Source: JACVRN01 sp963715565 (GTDB lineage: Bacteria > Acidobacteriota > Blastocatellia > Pyrinomonadales > Pyrinomonadaceae). Taken from it: DNA of 64,000 nt. The stretch is from positions 3,100,001 through 3,164,000 of the forward strand of contig OY970256.1 in NCBI GenBank assembly GCA_963715565.1, read 5' to 3'. Position 1 is the first letter of the stretch; the number at the start of each line of letters is the position of its first letter. This document shows positions 15,700-25,580 of this stretch, one piece after another. Both the position numbers and the translations under genes were made by a program. The notes below the pieces were generated by a model that was not told where the DNA came from, did no database searches, and saw only the letters and a program-made list of their open reading frames with translations.

Positions 15700-15801
15700 A
15701 TCTAACAACTCCTTCAACCCGAGCGCGAATAGCATTGCTTTCATCGAGAACTTGAATGGTTTCGAGGTTGTCTCTGCGCCCGGTTAATTCGTGCGTTAGG
15801 C
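15700..15801 (+). repeat. attC site 12 (last)
   Basis: 102 bp from ATCTAAC to GTTAGGC. The left arm has AACTCCTTCAACC and the right end GGTTAATTCGTGC. The end GCCATCTAA against the cassette 12 start TTAGGTGGC has one mismatch. It is the last recognisable attC. Confidence 0.9.
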
Positions 15802-15821
15802 GCTTTCAGGAAGGAACCTCT

Positions 15822-16967
15822 ATGTGTATTTCATCTCAAGGGCTGTGGCGATGGACGATACAGGTCATTCTGGCCCTAGTGCTTTTTAGTTCACCTACAT
15901 ATGCTCAGAGGCCGCCTGATATGAAGCTAGACGCCGTTACGAACCGGCAAATAGTTGAGGGTGTGATAAGAGCGATCAATAAGTATTACGTCTCGGCTGA
16001 TACCGCTAGGCGGTTAGAAGAAGACCTACGCCAGCGGTTGAAGAATGGCGAGTATGACAGAATCACTAGTGCATTTGACTTGATGGACGTGCTCGACAGC
16101 CAGATGCAGGCGATCAGCAAAGACAGGCATCTGGCGCTGGCCTACAGTCACAAGCCCGAGCCTCTACTAGAGGGTAAGAACTTTCCGCCGGAAACCCCGC
16201 AGGAAAAGGAGGAAGCACTTAATGCTGCTCGCGCTAAAAACTTCGGCTTCGAGAAGGTCGAAAGGCTGCCGGGCAATATCGGCTACTTGGAAATGAACAG
16301 CTTCGTCCGTCCCGAATTCAGCGGAGAGATGGCGGCGGTGGCTATGACCTTTCTGGCGAACACAGAAGCGCTCATCATTGATCTTCGGAACAGCAGCGGC
16401 GGAGCGGCCGATATGGTGGTTTTTCTGGCCAGTTACTTTTTCGACGCCGAGCCGTTCCACTTGGGGGATTGGTATACGCGCGCGGAGAACGGGGTGCAGC
16501 AATGGTGGACTTTCCCTTACGTGCCAGGCAGCCGTTACGTTGGCAAAGACGTTTATATTCTTCTTAGCAGGAGGTCTTTCTCCGCCGTTGAGGGCTTCTC
16601 TTCCATCCTTCAGCATCACAAGCGTGCGATCATCGTCGGCGAGCCTACCCGTGGGGGGACGCATCCGGGAAGATTCGTTCGAGTCCACCCGAACTTTGCC
16701 GTATTCGTTCCGATGAGTTGGTTCATCTACCCGATGGGAACACCGGATTTCCCGATAGACAGGCCTGTGTACCCAACAACCAAAACAGATTATGAGGGGA
16801 CAGGCGTGAAACCAGACATAGAAGTTCCGGCTAATCAAGCCCTGAGAAGGGCTCAACTCGAAGCGTTGAGCAAAAAGGTGGAGAGGAACCCGAGCGAGAA
16901 AGAACGTCTAGAGCCCATCATTCAAAACCTGAAAAAGGAGTTGGAAGCAATGACGCCCAAGCAGTAA
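15822..16967 (+). CDS. Cassette 13: exported S41-family (C-terminal processing/IRBP-type) peptidase
   Basis: 381 aa from ATG 15822. The frame is open upstream but that part is attC sequence, and this start gives a signal peptide (VILALVLFSSPTYAQ). Residues 30-110 are the helical N-terminal domain of IRBP-like S41 peptidases (IVEGVIRAINKYYV). The catalytic domain follows: GNIGYLEMNSF, ALIIDLRNSSGGAADMVVFL, then the Ser region RRSFSAVEGFSSIL and VGEPTRGGTHPG. Ser and the Glu of VGE are in place. The C-terminal 35 residues are charged and helical. It reads rightward from an attC junction, but no attC follows it. Confidence 0.87.
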   Translation: MCISSQGLWRWTIQVILALVLFSSPTYAQRPPDMKLDAVTNRQIVEGVIRAINKYYVSADTARRLEEDLRQRLKNGEYDRITSAFDLMDVLDSQMQAISKDRHLALAYSHKPEPLLEGKNFPPETPQEKEEALNAARAKNFGFEKVERLPGNIGYLEMNSFVRPEFSGEMAAVAMTFLANTEALIIDLRNSSGGAADMVVFLASYFFDAEPFHLGDWYTRAENGVQQWWTFPYVPGSRYVGKDVYILLSRRSFSAVEGFSSILQHHKRAIIVGEPTRGGTHPGRFVRVHPNFAVFVPMSWFIYPMGTPDFPIDRPVYPTTKTDYEGTGVKPDIEVPANQALRRAQLEALSKKVERNPSEKERLEPIIQNLKKELEAMTPKQ

Positions 16968-17397
16968 TAGAGCGTAAAGTGACTGCTCTTGCATACGGAG
17001 AACGGCATCGCGAAGCAGAGAAACTGAACAGTATGAGGGACAACCCGATGGCAGCTACCGACGATCTGAATTCGCAGCAAACCGAGCCTCATATTGCAAA
17101 ATCGTTTCCGGTAGGGTGAAGTATTCATCTCGCCGAGCAACTTCCGGGTCACAACGCGAGCGCAGGCGTGTTATATCTTCTGCGTCTTGTGTCACTGCCA
17201 GCCAACGATCTGCGCTGCTATAAGCATGATGGACAGTCTGTGGTTGCCCATAAATATTTGATTCTAAATAAAAGCGGCAGTCGGAATAATGCAACGCTTG
17301 CGCTTAAATGCTTCGCGGAACGAAGGCTTCTCATTAATCGCGGTTTAAATAGTTTGCCAGTTTGCTTCGTCATCTTTATAGGTTAATGCCGCAGGCG
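16968..17397. other. Boundary between cassette array and restriction locus
   Basis: 430 nt without a supported gene. The expected end of cassette 13 (GCGCCTAA plus an attC) is absent. A leftward open frame (17055-17294, 79 codons) has no recognisable domain and is not called. The loss of the final attC suggests deletion or insertion at this boundary. Confidence 0.6.
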
Positions 17398-18116
17398 TCA
17401 TTTCTTCCAGGACTCTGCCGACAGGGGCAGCTCGTTGAGTTCAGCGCGGGCTTCCCGCCAAGTCGGGTAATGCCGGTCAAGTAGGGCCGTAAAGCGTTCG
17501 CTGTGCGTCGGCTCCAACAGATGTGCCATTTCATGGACAATGATGTATTCGAGCAGGTCTTTCGGTTTCTTCACGAGTTCCGTGTTGAGGCGGATGTGGC
17601 CCGCGCGGTGGTTGCAACTGCCCCACGTGGTTTTCATGCGCTGAAGAAAGTACCGCTTTACTTGGACGCCGAGCCTCGCTTCCCACTTCTTGATTAACGC
17701 CGGCACGACCTCGTGGAGCAGCGTCTTGTGCCACTCGTGCATGACCTCGGCGCGTTTTTCGGCACTGCTGCCCGGACGCACGGTGAGGGTGATGCGTCTG
17801 TGATCGAGGCGCACGTGGGGCTTGTCGTCGGCGTGGGCGACGGTGAGCAGATAACGTCGCCCCCAAAGATAGTGGCTTTCGCGTGTCGACGAACTGCCGG
17901 GGCGTTTCGCGCGCCTGATTCCTGAGCTTCTGCTGCTGCTCGCGTATCCAGCCGAGCTTGCTCACGGCGTAGGCGCGGGCCACATCGAGGCGGGTGGCGG
18001 TTGGGGTGGACGAGGGTGACACGTCCGTCCGGCGGGTGGACGGAAAGATGGACGTGCTTGATGTCCTTCCTGGACACCTGAACCGAAAGCTCGCCAATTT
18101 GGATTGTCTCAGCCAT
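17398..18116 (-). pseudogene. YgjP-type (DUF45) zinc metallopeptidase, two frameshifts
   Basis: The last 138 codons are open and contain the signature of the YgjP/DUF45 family: MKTTWGSCNHRAGHIRLNTEL and the zinc site IIVHEMAHLLEPTHSERF (HExxH plus a third ligand). Upstream, the N-terminal part lies in other frames (GELSVQVSRKDIKHVHLSVHP near 18100-18010, then ARAYAVSKLGWIREQQQKLR), joined at about 18008 and 17880. The intact protein would be about 239 aa. ATG 18116 overlaps the hsdR stop in TGATG. Such peptidases often accompany type I restriction systems; the reason is not established. Confidence 0.8.
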
Positions 18117-21100
18117 CAGTAACCGCTTTGCTGCTTGATGATCTCGAAAATCGCCTGCGTCGCCGTGCGATCCCGCGACATCAGCGGGAACAGCGCGTTG
18201 AGCACTTGCTTCTCGCGCGTCTCGTCACCTTTCCAGCCCGCCGGGGCGCGTTCGCGCATGGCTAGATCTAATTCCAGCGCCAGCGCCGCCCTCTCCTCAT
18301 CGTCCGCCGGGCATTGGAAGGTCGTCGTTGGGATGCTGCTCAGGTTATTGAACAGCACGGTGGCTTCGGTTTTCCCGTGCAGCGCCGCAGGGACGTTCGC
18401 GGTCGGCTGCTTTCCGGCCAGCCGCCTCACCAGCGCCTCGGCGTCTTCCAAAAACTTTTCGTAATCCGCCGCTTCATCGCGGCTGCTGCTTGATTAGGTC
18501 GTCGAGCAGCTTCGACATCTCTGCGTAAAACCTGGGGTCGGTCAGTTGGTCGCGGATGATTGTCTTGCGGACGTTGTTGATGATGCCTTCGGCGATGGCG
18601 TTGTTTGAGAGCTTGCCTTTCGCATTCAGCTTGCGGGCGATGGCGTCGTGGATGCCCGTCTCGATGATCATCTCGGTCAGCGAGAGCTGGCTCAGGCTGC
18701 CGAGGTCGGCGGCGGGGTCTGCCTGGACGTAGGTGTTGATGAGGTGGCGCATGTCCGCCTCGTAAGGCTTGATGTCCAGCTCCTCGCCCGAATGCTTTTT
18801 GATCGCCGCCCGCGTGTCGGAGTAGAACTGCGTCTCCCGTTCCAGCACGGCAATTTCTGCCGCCGAATAACCGGCTTCGTCCAGATTCCTGCGCAATCGC
18901 CGCGTAGGCGCGCACGAGGTATGCAGCCGTTGCCTTGTAGAAGGAGATGCGCAGCGGCTCGGTGTCGGTGAGTGCTTGCGGGTCGGCCGCGTCGCCGCAG
19001 AAGTAGTGCAGGTATTGCTCCATCTCGCGCGGCGGCGGGACAGGCTCGCACAGATACCGGAGCGCCTCGCGGGCTTCGTCGAGCTGTTTCTTGCCTTCCG
19101 TACAGCCAGTCTTTCAGCATCGACGTTGTCGTCGCCGCCGCTGCCTTCGTCAATGTCCAGCTCGTCGGAGTTATAGACGGCGATGGCTTCCTGCACGTCG
19201 CTCGAACAGTCTCCTTGAAGTCGACGATGTGGCCGTAGTCCTTGTCGTCGCCGTCGAGCCGGTTGGTGCGGCAGATGGCTTGGAAGAGAGTTGTGGTCGT
19301 GCATCTCGTTGTCGAGGTAGATGTAGGTGCAGCTCGGCGCGTCGAAGCCGGTCAGCAGCTTGCTCACCACGATCAGCAGCTTGCAGTTCGCGGGTTCCTC
19401 GATGAAGCGCCGCTTCATTTCGTCCTCGTACTGCTTCGTCGTCTGGCCCGTGCTTCAGCACGTGCTGCGTATAGGTGTCGAACTTGTAGCGTTCGTCGCT
19501 GTTGGCAGGCTCGCGCGAGATGGCGTTGTGGTTCGGCTCGTAAGAAGTGATGATGCCGCAGTACTGCCCGAAGCCCGTGTTCTGGAACAGGCGGAAGTAG
19601 TGGCAGGCGTCGTAGATGCGACGCCGCGACTAGAATCGCCGTGCCCCGGTCGTTCGTTCAGTCGCGGCTTGAGGCTGAAGTCCTCGATGATGTTGGCGAT
19701 GATGCGCTGCTTGCGCTCGCCGGCGCTCATCAGCTCTTCCATCGTCGCCCAGCGTTTGCGCAGCAACCGCCTTCTGAAAATTGTTCAGCCCTTTCGTCTT
19801 TTGCTCGAACCACGCATCAATGGCCTTCTGCGAGGTCAGACGCTGCGGCACGTCGCGGGCTTCGTACTTCAGATCGAGTACCACCTTGTCGGCCACCGCC
19901 TCGTGGAATTTGTAGGTGTGGATGTAGGTGCCGAAGACGTCGCGCGTCGTCTGCTTGTCTTTGCGCAGGAGCGGCGTGCCGGTGAAGCCGATGAAGATGG
20001 CGTCCTCCAGCCAGCGCTTCATCTGCTGGTTCATGTCGCCGCCCTGAGTGCGGTGACACTCGTCCACGAAGACATAGAAGCGCCCGTGAACCGGTGGCGG
20101 CGGCGCCCTTAAGGTCGGCAGCTCGAACTTATGAATCAGCGCGCACAGGAGGCGCGGCGTCGGGGCGCCGAGCTTCTCCACAAACTCGGCCCGCGAGGTG
20201 ATGCGGGGCGAAGGCGAGTCCGCGCCGATGACGCCGGCGTTCTTCATCACGCCCTCGATCTGTTTGTCGAGTTCGTCGCGGTCGGTGATGATGAGGATGC
20301 GCGCCTCGGGGTCGTGTTCGAGCAGCCACTTGGCGAGCAGCACCATGAGGATGCTCTTGCCGCTGCCCTGCGTGTGCCAGATGACGCCGCCCTCGCGCAT
20401 GGCGGATGCGCTCCTGCGCGGCCTTGACGCCGACGAACTGGTGCGGGCGCGGCACCTTCTTCTGCCCGCCGTCGAAGATGACGAAGTTGCGGATCAGATC
20501 GAGCAGGCGCGACTTGCTCGCACATCTCGGCCAGCGGGCGGTCGAGCAGCGCGCCGGCGTGCGAGCGGCGGCGGCGGTCTGCGCTTTCCACTCGACGAAG
20601 AACTTCTCCGGCGTGCCCGTCGTGCCGTAGCGCAAGCCCTGCGAGTCGCTGCCCGCGAAGACGAGCTGCACGGTGCTGAAGAAGCCCAGGTTGAAAATCT
20701 CCTCCTGATTGGTGATGAGCTGGCGCACGCCGTCGGCTACTTCGACCGAGCTGCGTTTGAGTTCGATTACGCGCGATGGCAATGCCGTTGAGGTAGAGCA
20801 CGATGTCGGGCCGCCGCTGGTAGCCGCCGCTTGAGCGTGACCTCTTCGGCGAGGGCGAAGTCGTTCTTCTCCGGGTGTTCCCAGTCCACCAGATGCACCG
20901 TTTCGTGGGCCTGCCCGGCGGCAATCTGCACCGGCACGCCGTAGCGCAGCAGTTGGTAGGTGCGCAGGTTGGCCTGGTAGAGCGTGATGCCGGTCGAGTC
21001 CGCCGCCGTCAACAGCTTTTGCAAGGCGGCGGAGATGTGCGCGTCGGAGTAGCCGCGCGCCTTCAGGTTGTCGCGCAGCAAGTCGGTCTCGATGGGGCGA

Positions 21101-21225
21101 TTGTTCGCGCGCTTGCTCCAATCGCCGAGGTAGCGATAACCAAGGTAGTCGGCGCGGGTCTTGTCGGTGAAGAGGGCGATGACGCGGTTCTGCGTCATAC
21201 GTTCAGAGCGAGGTTGTTCAGGCAT
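18116..21225 (-). pseudogene. hsdR: hsdR, type I restriction endonuclease subunit, about 13 frameshifts
   Basis: Reading leftward: N-terminal HsdR domain (RVIALFTDKTRADYLGYRYL), nuclease-like segment RRPDIVLYLNGIAI and VIELKRSSVEVADGVRQL (D...E-x-K), then helicase motifs HTQGSGKS (Walker A), FVDECHRTQ (DECH), FTGTPLLRK and SKLLTGFDAPSCTYIYLD. The C-terminus ends MSRDRTATQAIFEIIKQQSGY. The pieces are in order but in changing frames, with breaks near 20830, 20780, 20557, 20515, 20400, 19760, 19635, 19440, 19286, 19205, 19110, 18890 and 18470. Its start overlaps the hsdS end by 8 nt. As read it cannot make a protein. Confidence 0.88.
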
Positions 21226-22429
21226 GAGAGTCTCCCGCGGCGACGAGCCGCGTCTTGCCGGTGAGTAGTTCCTGCATCATGGCCTGCTTGAGGGCGCGGG
21301 TCTTCTCGCGCCGCTGTTCCAGTGCGGCGAGTTCAGCATCCATGTCGGAAAGCACATCGGCGATGGCGGTTTGTTCTTCTACTGTCGGCGGTATCTTCAT
21401 CTTGAAGGTCTGGAACGTCGGAAGACGCAGCGAATCCACAGTAGCCTTGACAGTGTTCTGCATTGCCCAAGCGCCGAAATTCTTCGTCATATAAAGATGA
21501 ATAAATCTAGCCGAAATGTCTGACTTGAATTGTGTGATTGCATAGACACGTTGATGCACATCAAATCTTCCATTAATGTAGTGAAAGATGCTTCCAATTC
21601 GACCTTCACCGGGAACGAGGATCGCCTCGCAATCGTGTGAGTAACTGTTGATGCGCTCAACAATGTCTGAGCGAACAAAGAAGGGATACTGGCCGTCTTC
21701 AATTTTGTCCTCGTTGTTTCGGCTTCCGGTCTTGATGTGGGCAACATCGCCTAGCTGCTTCACCACCCACTCGCCGTGGAAGCCGGGGAGACGGGTTTGG
21801 TCGGTGAGGAGTTGCTGCATGGCGGCCTGTTTGAGGTCGCGCTTCTTAGCGATGAGCCGATCCAGCTCGTCCAACAGCCTATCCATATCGCTCAACGTCT
21901 CCGCAATTGCGCGTTGTTCTGCTTCGGTCGGCGGCATTGGTACAGAGAAATTCCGTATTTGTTCAACGTTCGCGCGTTTGAAGGTCGAGCCAACCATCAG
22001 GTTTGAAAGCTGGTTAGCAACAATCGAGGATTGGAAGATGGCTTGTAGAAACTCCGTAGAATAGTCCGGCGATTTCTTTCTCAACAGACAAACGTCCTGC
22101 CCCATCGCAAACAGTGGATGCCACTCTGCAACTTGCGCGACTTCGCCTACCGTTGCGTTGCGGCTAAGAATTAAGTCGCCCGGCTGTGGTTTACGTCCCC
22201 CTTCAATCAGCAGGTTGTAAAAGTGATGGGTTGTTTGCTTTGCGCTTGTGAGGTCTACAAAACGGCTCTGAACCTCTCTAATGCTGGCGATTGGATAACC
22301 GACCTGAACGAATTCAGCAGTTACGTGTTTACAATCTATGACACTCCAGAAGCGGCTTAGGCTTCCAGAGTCCCACTCTTCTGGGATTACCCCAACCTCG
22401 GTCTGCTTGTAGCCGGGTTTCAATTCCAT
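21218..22429 (-). CDS. hsdS: hsdS, type I restriction specificity subunit (intact)
   Basis: 403 aa. ATG 22429 overlaps the hsdM stop and matches the family start ELKPGYKQTEVGVIPEEW. It has two target-recognition domains, each followed by a conserved helical region: TEAEQRAIAETLSDMDRLLD with KRDLKQAAMQQLL, and VEEQTAIADVLSDMDAELAA with KTRALKQAMMQELLTGKTRL. This double layout recognises a split asymmetric DNA target; the sequence bound cannot be read from the protein. Unlike its neighbours it has no frameshift over 1.2 kb. It would assemble with HsdM and HsdR. Confidence 0.92.
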   Translation of the reverse strand: MELKPGYKQTEVGVIPEEWDSGSLSRFWSVIDCKHVTAEFVQVGYPIASIREVQSRFVDLTSAKQTTHHFYNLLIEGGRKPQPGDLILSRNATVGEVAQVAEWHPLFAMGQDVCLLRKKSPDYSTEFLQAIFQSSIVANQLSNLMVGSTFKRANVEQIRNFSVPMPPTEAEQRAIAETLSDMDRLLDELDRLIAKKRDLKQAAMQQLLTDQTRLPGFHGEWVVKQLGDVAHIKTGSRNNEDKIEDGQYPFFVRSDIVERINSYSHDCEAILVPGEGRIGSIFHYINGRFDVHQRVYAITQFKSDISARFIHLYMTKNFGAWAMQNTVKATVDSLRLPTFQTFKMKIPPTVEEQTAIADVLSDMDAELAALEQRREKTRALKQAMMQELLTGKTRLVAAGDSHA

Positions 22430-24924
22430 ACCGCACCCATCTTCTTCAGGTGTTCGTCCACGCGGGCGGCGAGGGCTTCCGTCTCCTCGGTCAGTTGCGG
22501 CAGCGGCGTGGCGTAGCGTTCGGCCAGTTGGCGTATGCGCCCGGTCAGCGTCTGCGAGACGCGATCCAGCTCGCCCTGCACGGCGGCGTGGAGTGCGGCC
22601 AGCCACTTGTCATTCACCACAAGCCGCTTGATCTCGTCCTCGGTCAGCGCGAGGTATTTGGCGTCGAGCTTCGCGTCCAAGTCTTCCTGTGCGGCTTTGA
22701 GCCGGGCCTTTGTCTTCGTCTGCTGTTCGAGCAGGGCGGCGTATTGCTCCAACGCCTTGCGCTCGTCGGCGAAGTTCGGATCGTGGCCGATTACTTTGAG
22801 CCGGGCCTTCACACCTTTGGCCGTAATTTTTGGTTTCTCGCCCTCCTTGCTGTCGTTCACACTCCGCGAGCAGCCCCGGCTCGCCGTCGGCTTGCTCGCC
22901 GGTCTGCTCCTCTCGCATCTCTTCAAGCTGTTGCTCGACGGCGGAAAGCTCGCCCTCGATTGCTTCGATAGCATCCCGCTCTGCGGTGAAATACCTGTCA
23001 ACAAGAATCGGCGCGGGAATGAGGTCTGATTTGAATCGCTGCTTTCCCTTCAGGTAATCGTGCGGCTCCGGCCAGACCAGCTTGTTGTTTTTGTCCTTGA
23101 CCTGACGAATCTCGCGCGGCTGTGCGCCTGCCTTCCAGCCGTCGGCGGCGATCAGATAACAATCGTCCTGCATCGTCTCGGCCCAGTAGTCCATCAGGTG
23201 CTGGTAAACGTCGTAGGCGTCGAGCAGCGGCGCGCGCTTGAAGGTGGCGAGCAAATCCTCGGCGATTGCGTCGATGAGCACCTTCGGGTGTCCGCCTTTG
23301 TCGAAGCCTTTCAGTCGCGGCGTGTTGACCTCGCGCCACTCGGCGAAGAGTTGCGTCACGTCGGCGTTGAAGGCGGCAAACTCGGCATGGCCGAAGATGG
23401 TCGGTTTGAGTTGCGCGTGAGCGGTCGCGAGTTGAAAGTAGCCGGGGCGCAACGGCTCGAAAGAGCGCGGCGCGCACATTGGGGATGACCTGCCAGTAGC
23501 GTTCCAGCGCGTCAAGGTCGCGCGCGGGGATGCCGCCGCGCAGGTGGCCGTCAATGTCCTGTACGTCCTCCGGCTCGGTGCTGTCAATGTAGCGCGGCAG
23601 GTTCAGGTTGTAAGCGTTCTTCGGGTCGGCGATCTCATCAATGGAGACCATGCGTGCGTAGCGCCGATCCGTGCCGTCCATGCGGGCGAAGGTGTCCACG
23701 ATGCGGTGAATGTCCTGCTCGCGCAGACGGTTCTTGTTGCCGTCCTTGATGAAGCCCTTGCTGGCATCAATCATAAAGATGCCCTTGCGGGCGGTAGCGT
23801 TTTCCTTGTCGAGCACGAGGATGCACGCCGGGATGCCCGTGCCGTAGAACAGATTGGCCGGCAGGCCGATGATGCCCTTCAGATAGCCGGAGCGGACGAG
23901 CTGTTCACGGATCACCGCCTCGGCGTTGCCGCGGAACAGGACGCCGTGCGGCAGGATGCAGGCGGCTTTGCCCTTACTTTTCATCGAGCGGATGATGTGC
24001 AGCAGGTAGGCGTAATCGCCCTGCTTGCGCGGGCGGCGCGCCCCAGGCGAAGCGCTGGAATGGGTCTTTCGTCGGGGATAATGCCGGTGCTCCAGGTCTT
24101 GTCTGAAAACGGCGGATTGGCGACAACGTAATCGTAAGTGCGCAGCCGCTCGCCGTCCTTGAATTTGGGAGCGGCCAGCGTATTACCGGAGAGGATGTTA
24201 GCCGTCGGAAAATCGTGCAGGATCATGTTCATGCGTGCGAGACCGGCGGTGGTCACGTCCTTCTCCTGCCCTTCGAGCGTGATGCGCTTGCCCGGCCTCG
24301 GCAGCAACCTTTAGCAGCAGCGAGCCGGAGCCGCAGGTCGGGTCGTAGGCTGGTGTCTTGGCGCCTGGTGTTCGCGGGCGAGATGCCGATGACCTTGGCG
24401 ATGATGCGGCTAACTTCGGACGGGGTGTAGAACTGCCCCTTGCTCTTGCCGCTTTCGGTGGCGAAGTGCCGCATCAGGTACTCGTAGGCGTCGCCGAGGA
24501 TGTCGTCGTGCTCTGCGCGGTTCTTCGAGAAATCGAGTTCGGGTTTCTGGAAGATGCCGATGAGGTTGGTGAGGCGCTCCACCTTCGCCTGACCTTCGCC
24601 GAGCTTGTTAGGGTCGTTGAAGTCAGGGAAGTCGCTGCGGGCGAGGCGGCTGTTCGCGTCAATCAGCGGCTGGATGACCTGAGTGTTGATCTTGTCGCCG
24701 ATGTCGCTCTTGCCCTTGAGGGCGACCATGTCCTTGAAGCTCGCCCCCTTCGGGATGCTGACCGGCGGAGCGAAGCCGTCAAAGTCTGCGTACTTGTCGG
24801 AGACGTACTTGATGAACAGCATGAACAGGACATAGTCCTTGTACTGGCTGGCATCCATGCCGCCGCGCAGTTCGTCGCATGAAGCCCAGAGCGAGGAGTA
24901 AAGATCAGATTTCTTAATTGCCAT
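22420..24924 (-). pseudogene. hsdM: hsdM, type I DNA methyltransferase subunit, about 5-6 frameshifts
   Basis: Reading leftward from ATG 24924: N-terminal helical domain (SSLWASCDELRGGMDASQYK), GQFYTPSEVSRIIAKVIG, the SAM motif AYDPTCGSGSLLLKVAAEAG in another frame, then the catalytic VVANPPFSDKTW (NPPF, adenine-N6 class) and the rest to KKMGAVWN at 22420. Frames change at about 24361 (extra C in GGCGCC), 24295 (extra G in GCCGGGC), 24060-24045, 23475 and 22870. The combined length (about 835 codons) is that of the larger HsdM proteins with a C-terminal coiled coil. The gene is first in the operon behind a good promoter. Confidence 0.88.
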
Positions 24925-24998
24925 TTGCTATTTTAGATGTTTTGCTCCCGTGTGGTTATTCCAGCGAGCAGAGAGGATTTCCAATCTGTCAGCCGCCG

Positions 24999-25027
24999 AT
25001 TGTAGGCTAACCCCTATAAAGACTCAA
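24999..25027 (-). promoter_or_regulatory. sigma70-like promoter of the hsd operon
   Basis: On the minus strand TTGAGT (25027-25022), a 17-bp spacer and TACAAT (25004-24999), about 75 nt before the hsdM start. It is the only promoter-like site seen for hsdM-hsdS-hsdR-peptidase. Confidence 0.55.
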
Positions 25028-25067
25028 CTGCCTGCTTTTGTTTCAAAATGTTTCAAGTTTGGTTTAG

Positions 25068-25580
25068 CTAATTGATGACAGTATTACGGATCATTGCAGG
25101 CATACCTTTGTGTTGCCAGCAGCGGCCCGTGCCACGGACTCTGCGCTTGCAGGGTGTGCCCTTCTGCGTGCGTGCGCCGCAGATGGAGATTGTCTCGTTG
25201 GGGTCCGTTGGTCTTTCGTTGGCCGTGCCGTCTGCGCCGTATTTGGGCTCGGGCTTTGTCGCGGTGGATGAATCCGCAGTCTCATTTTTAGCTGCGTCAT
25301 TCTCGGATGCGGTTGATGAAAGTTCTGCTGTTGGGGGCGTGATGGGCGGCAGGGGCGCGAGGTTTCCGCGTTGGATGATGAGGGGCGGCGGGGCTGGTCG
25401 AAGGGTGCGCCCGATGATTAATCCAATGGCAAAGAGTGTGAAGGCGGTGAGGAGCGGCGCTAGAATTTGGCGGCGGAAGCGTGGCTCACAGTCTTTGCAG
25501 AAACGGCGGCTGGTCCAGAAGCGCCAGCGCGTGCGAAAGACTTTCGCGCCGCACTCGGCGCAAAAATTTGGCTTGTACAT
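25068..25580 (-). CDS. Membrane protein with N-terminal zinc ribbon and C-terminal Cys motif
   Basis: 170 aa from ATG 25580; the longer frame upstream (His/Pro/Ser-rich) does not look coding. Residues 5-33 hold a zinc ribbon (CAECG...CKDC). A transmembrane helix follows (about 38-58) and then a Pro/Ser/Thr-rich linker. The C-terminal SICGARTQKGTPCKRRVRG with GRCWQHKG is a short Cys/His motif also seen at the end of several uncharacterised bacterial proteins. The two metal-binding ends on either side of one helix suggest a membrane adaptor; function is unknown. It is transcribed toward the hsd promoter. Confidence 0.72.
   Translation of the reverse strand: MYKPNFCAECGAKVFRTRWRFWTSRRFCKDCEPRFRRQILAPLLTAFTLFAIGLIIGRTLRPAPPPLIIQRGNLAPLPPITPPTAELSSTASENDAAKNETADSSTATKPEPKYGADGTANERPTDPNETISICGARTQKGTPCKRRVRGTGRCWQHKGMPAMIRNTVIN

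Larger units (their letters stand above)
6199..16967 (+). mobile_element. Chromosomal integron-type gene cassette array (CALIN: attC sites without integrase)
   Basis: Twelve near-identical elements of 87-112 bp each begin RYYYAAC (usually followed by AACTCATTCAACC), share a central ATAGC...TTTCATC block, and end in GGTTAATTCGGGC followed by GTTRRRY. These are attC sites. Each cassette starts with TTRRRY bases that are the reverse complement of its own end: cassette 1 TTATGCG/CGCATAA, cassette 4 TTAGACGGC/GCCGTCTAA, cassette 6 TTATGCCC/GGGCATAA. That match is only expected for integrase-excised circles. Cassettes are mostly AT-richer than neighbours, carry one gene or gene pair, and all genes read rightward apart from an IS. 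No intI is present. The last cassette lacks a closing attC. Confidence 0.92.

Noticed and set aside
6918..15801. Regular repeats as a CRISPR array
   Set aside because: Units are 87-112 bp, spaced 0.3-1.9 kb apart and separated by genes; ends match attC consensus. CRISPR repeats are short and closely spaced.
17055..17294. 79-codon leftward frame at the array/hsd boundary
   Set aside because: No recognisable domain and no ribosome site; may be a remnant but cannot be supported.
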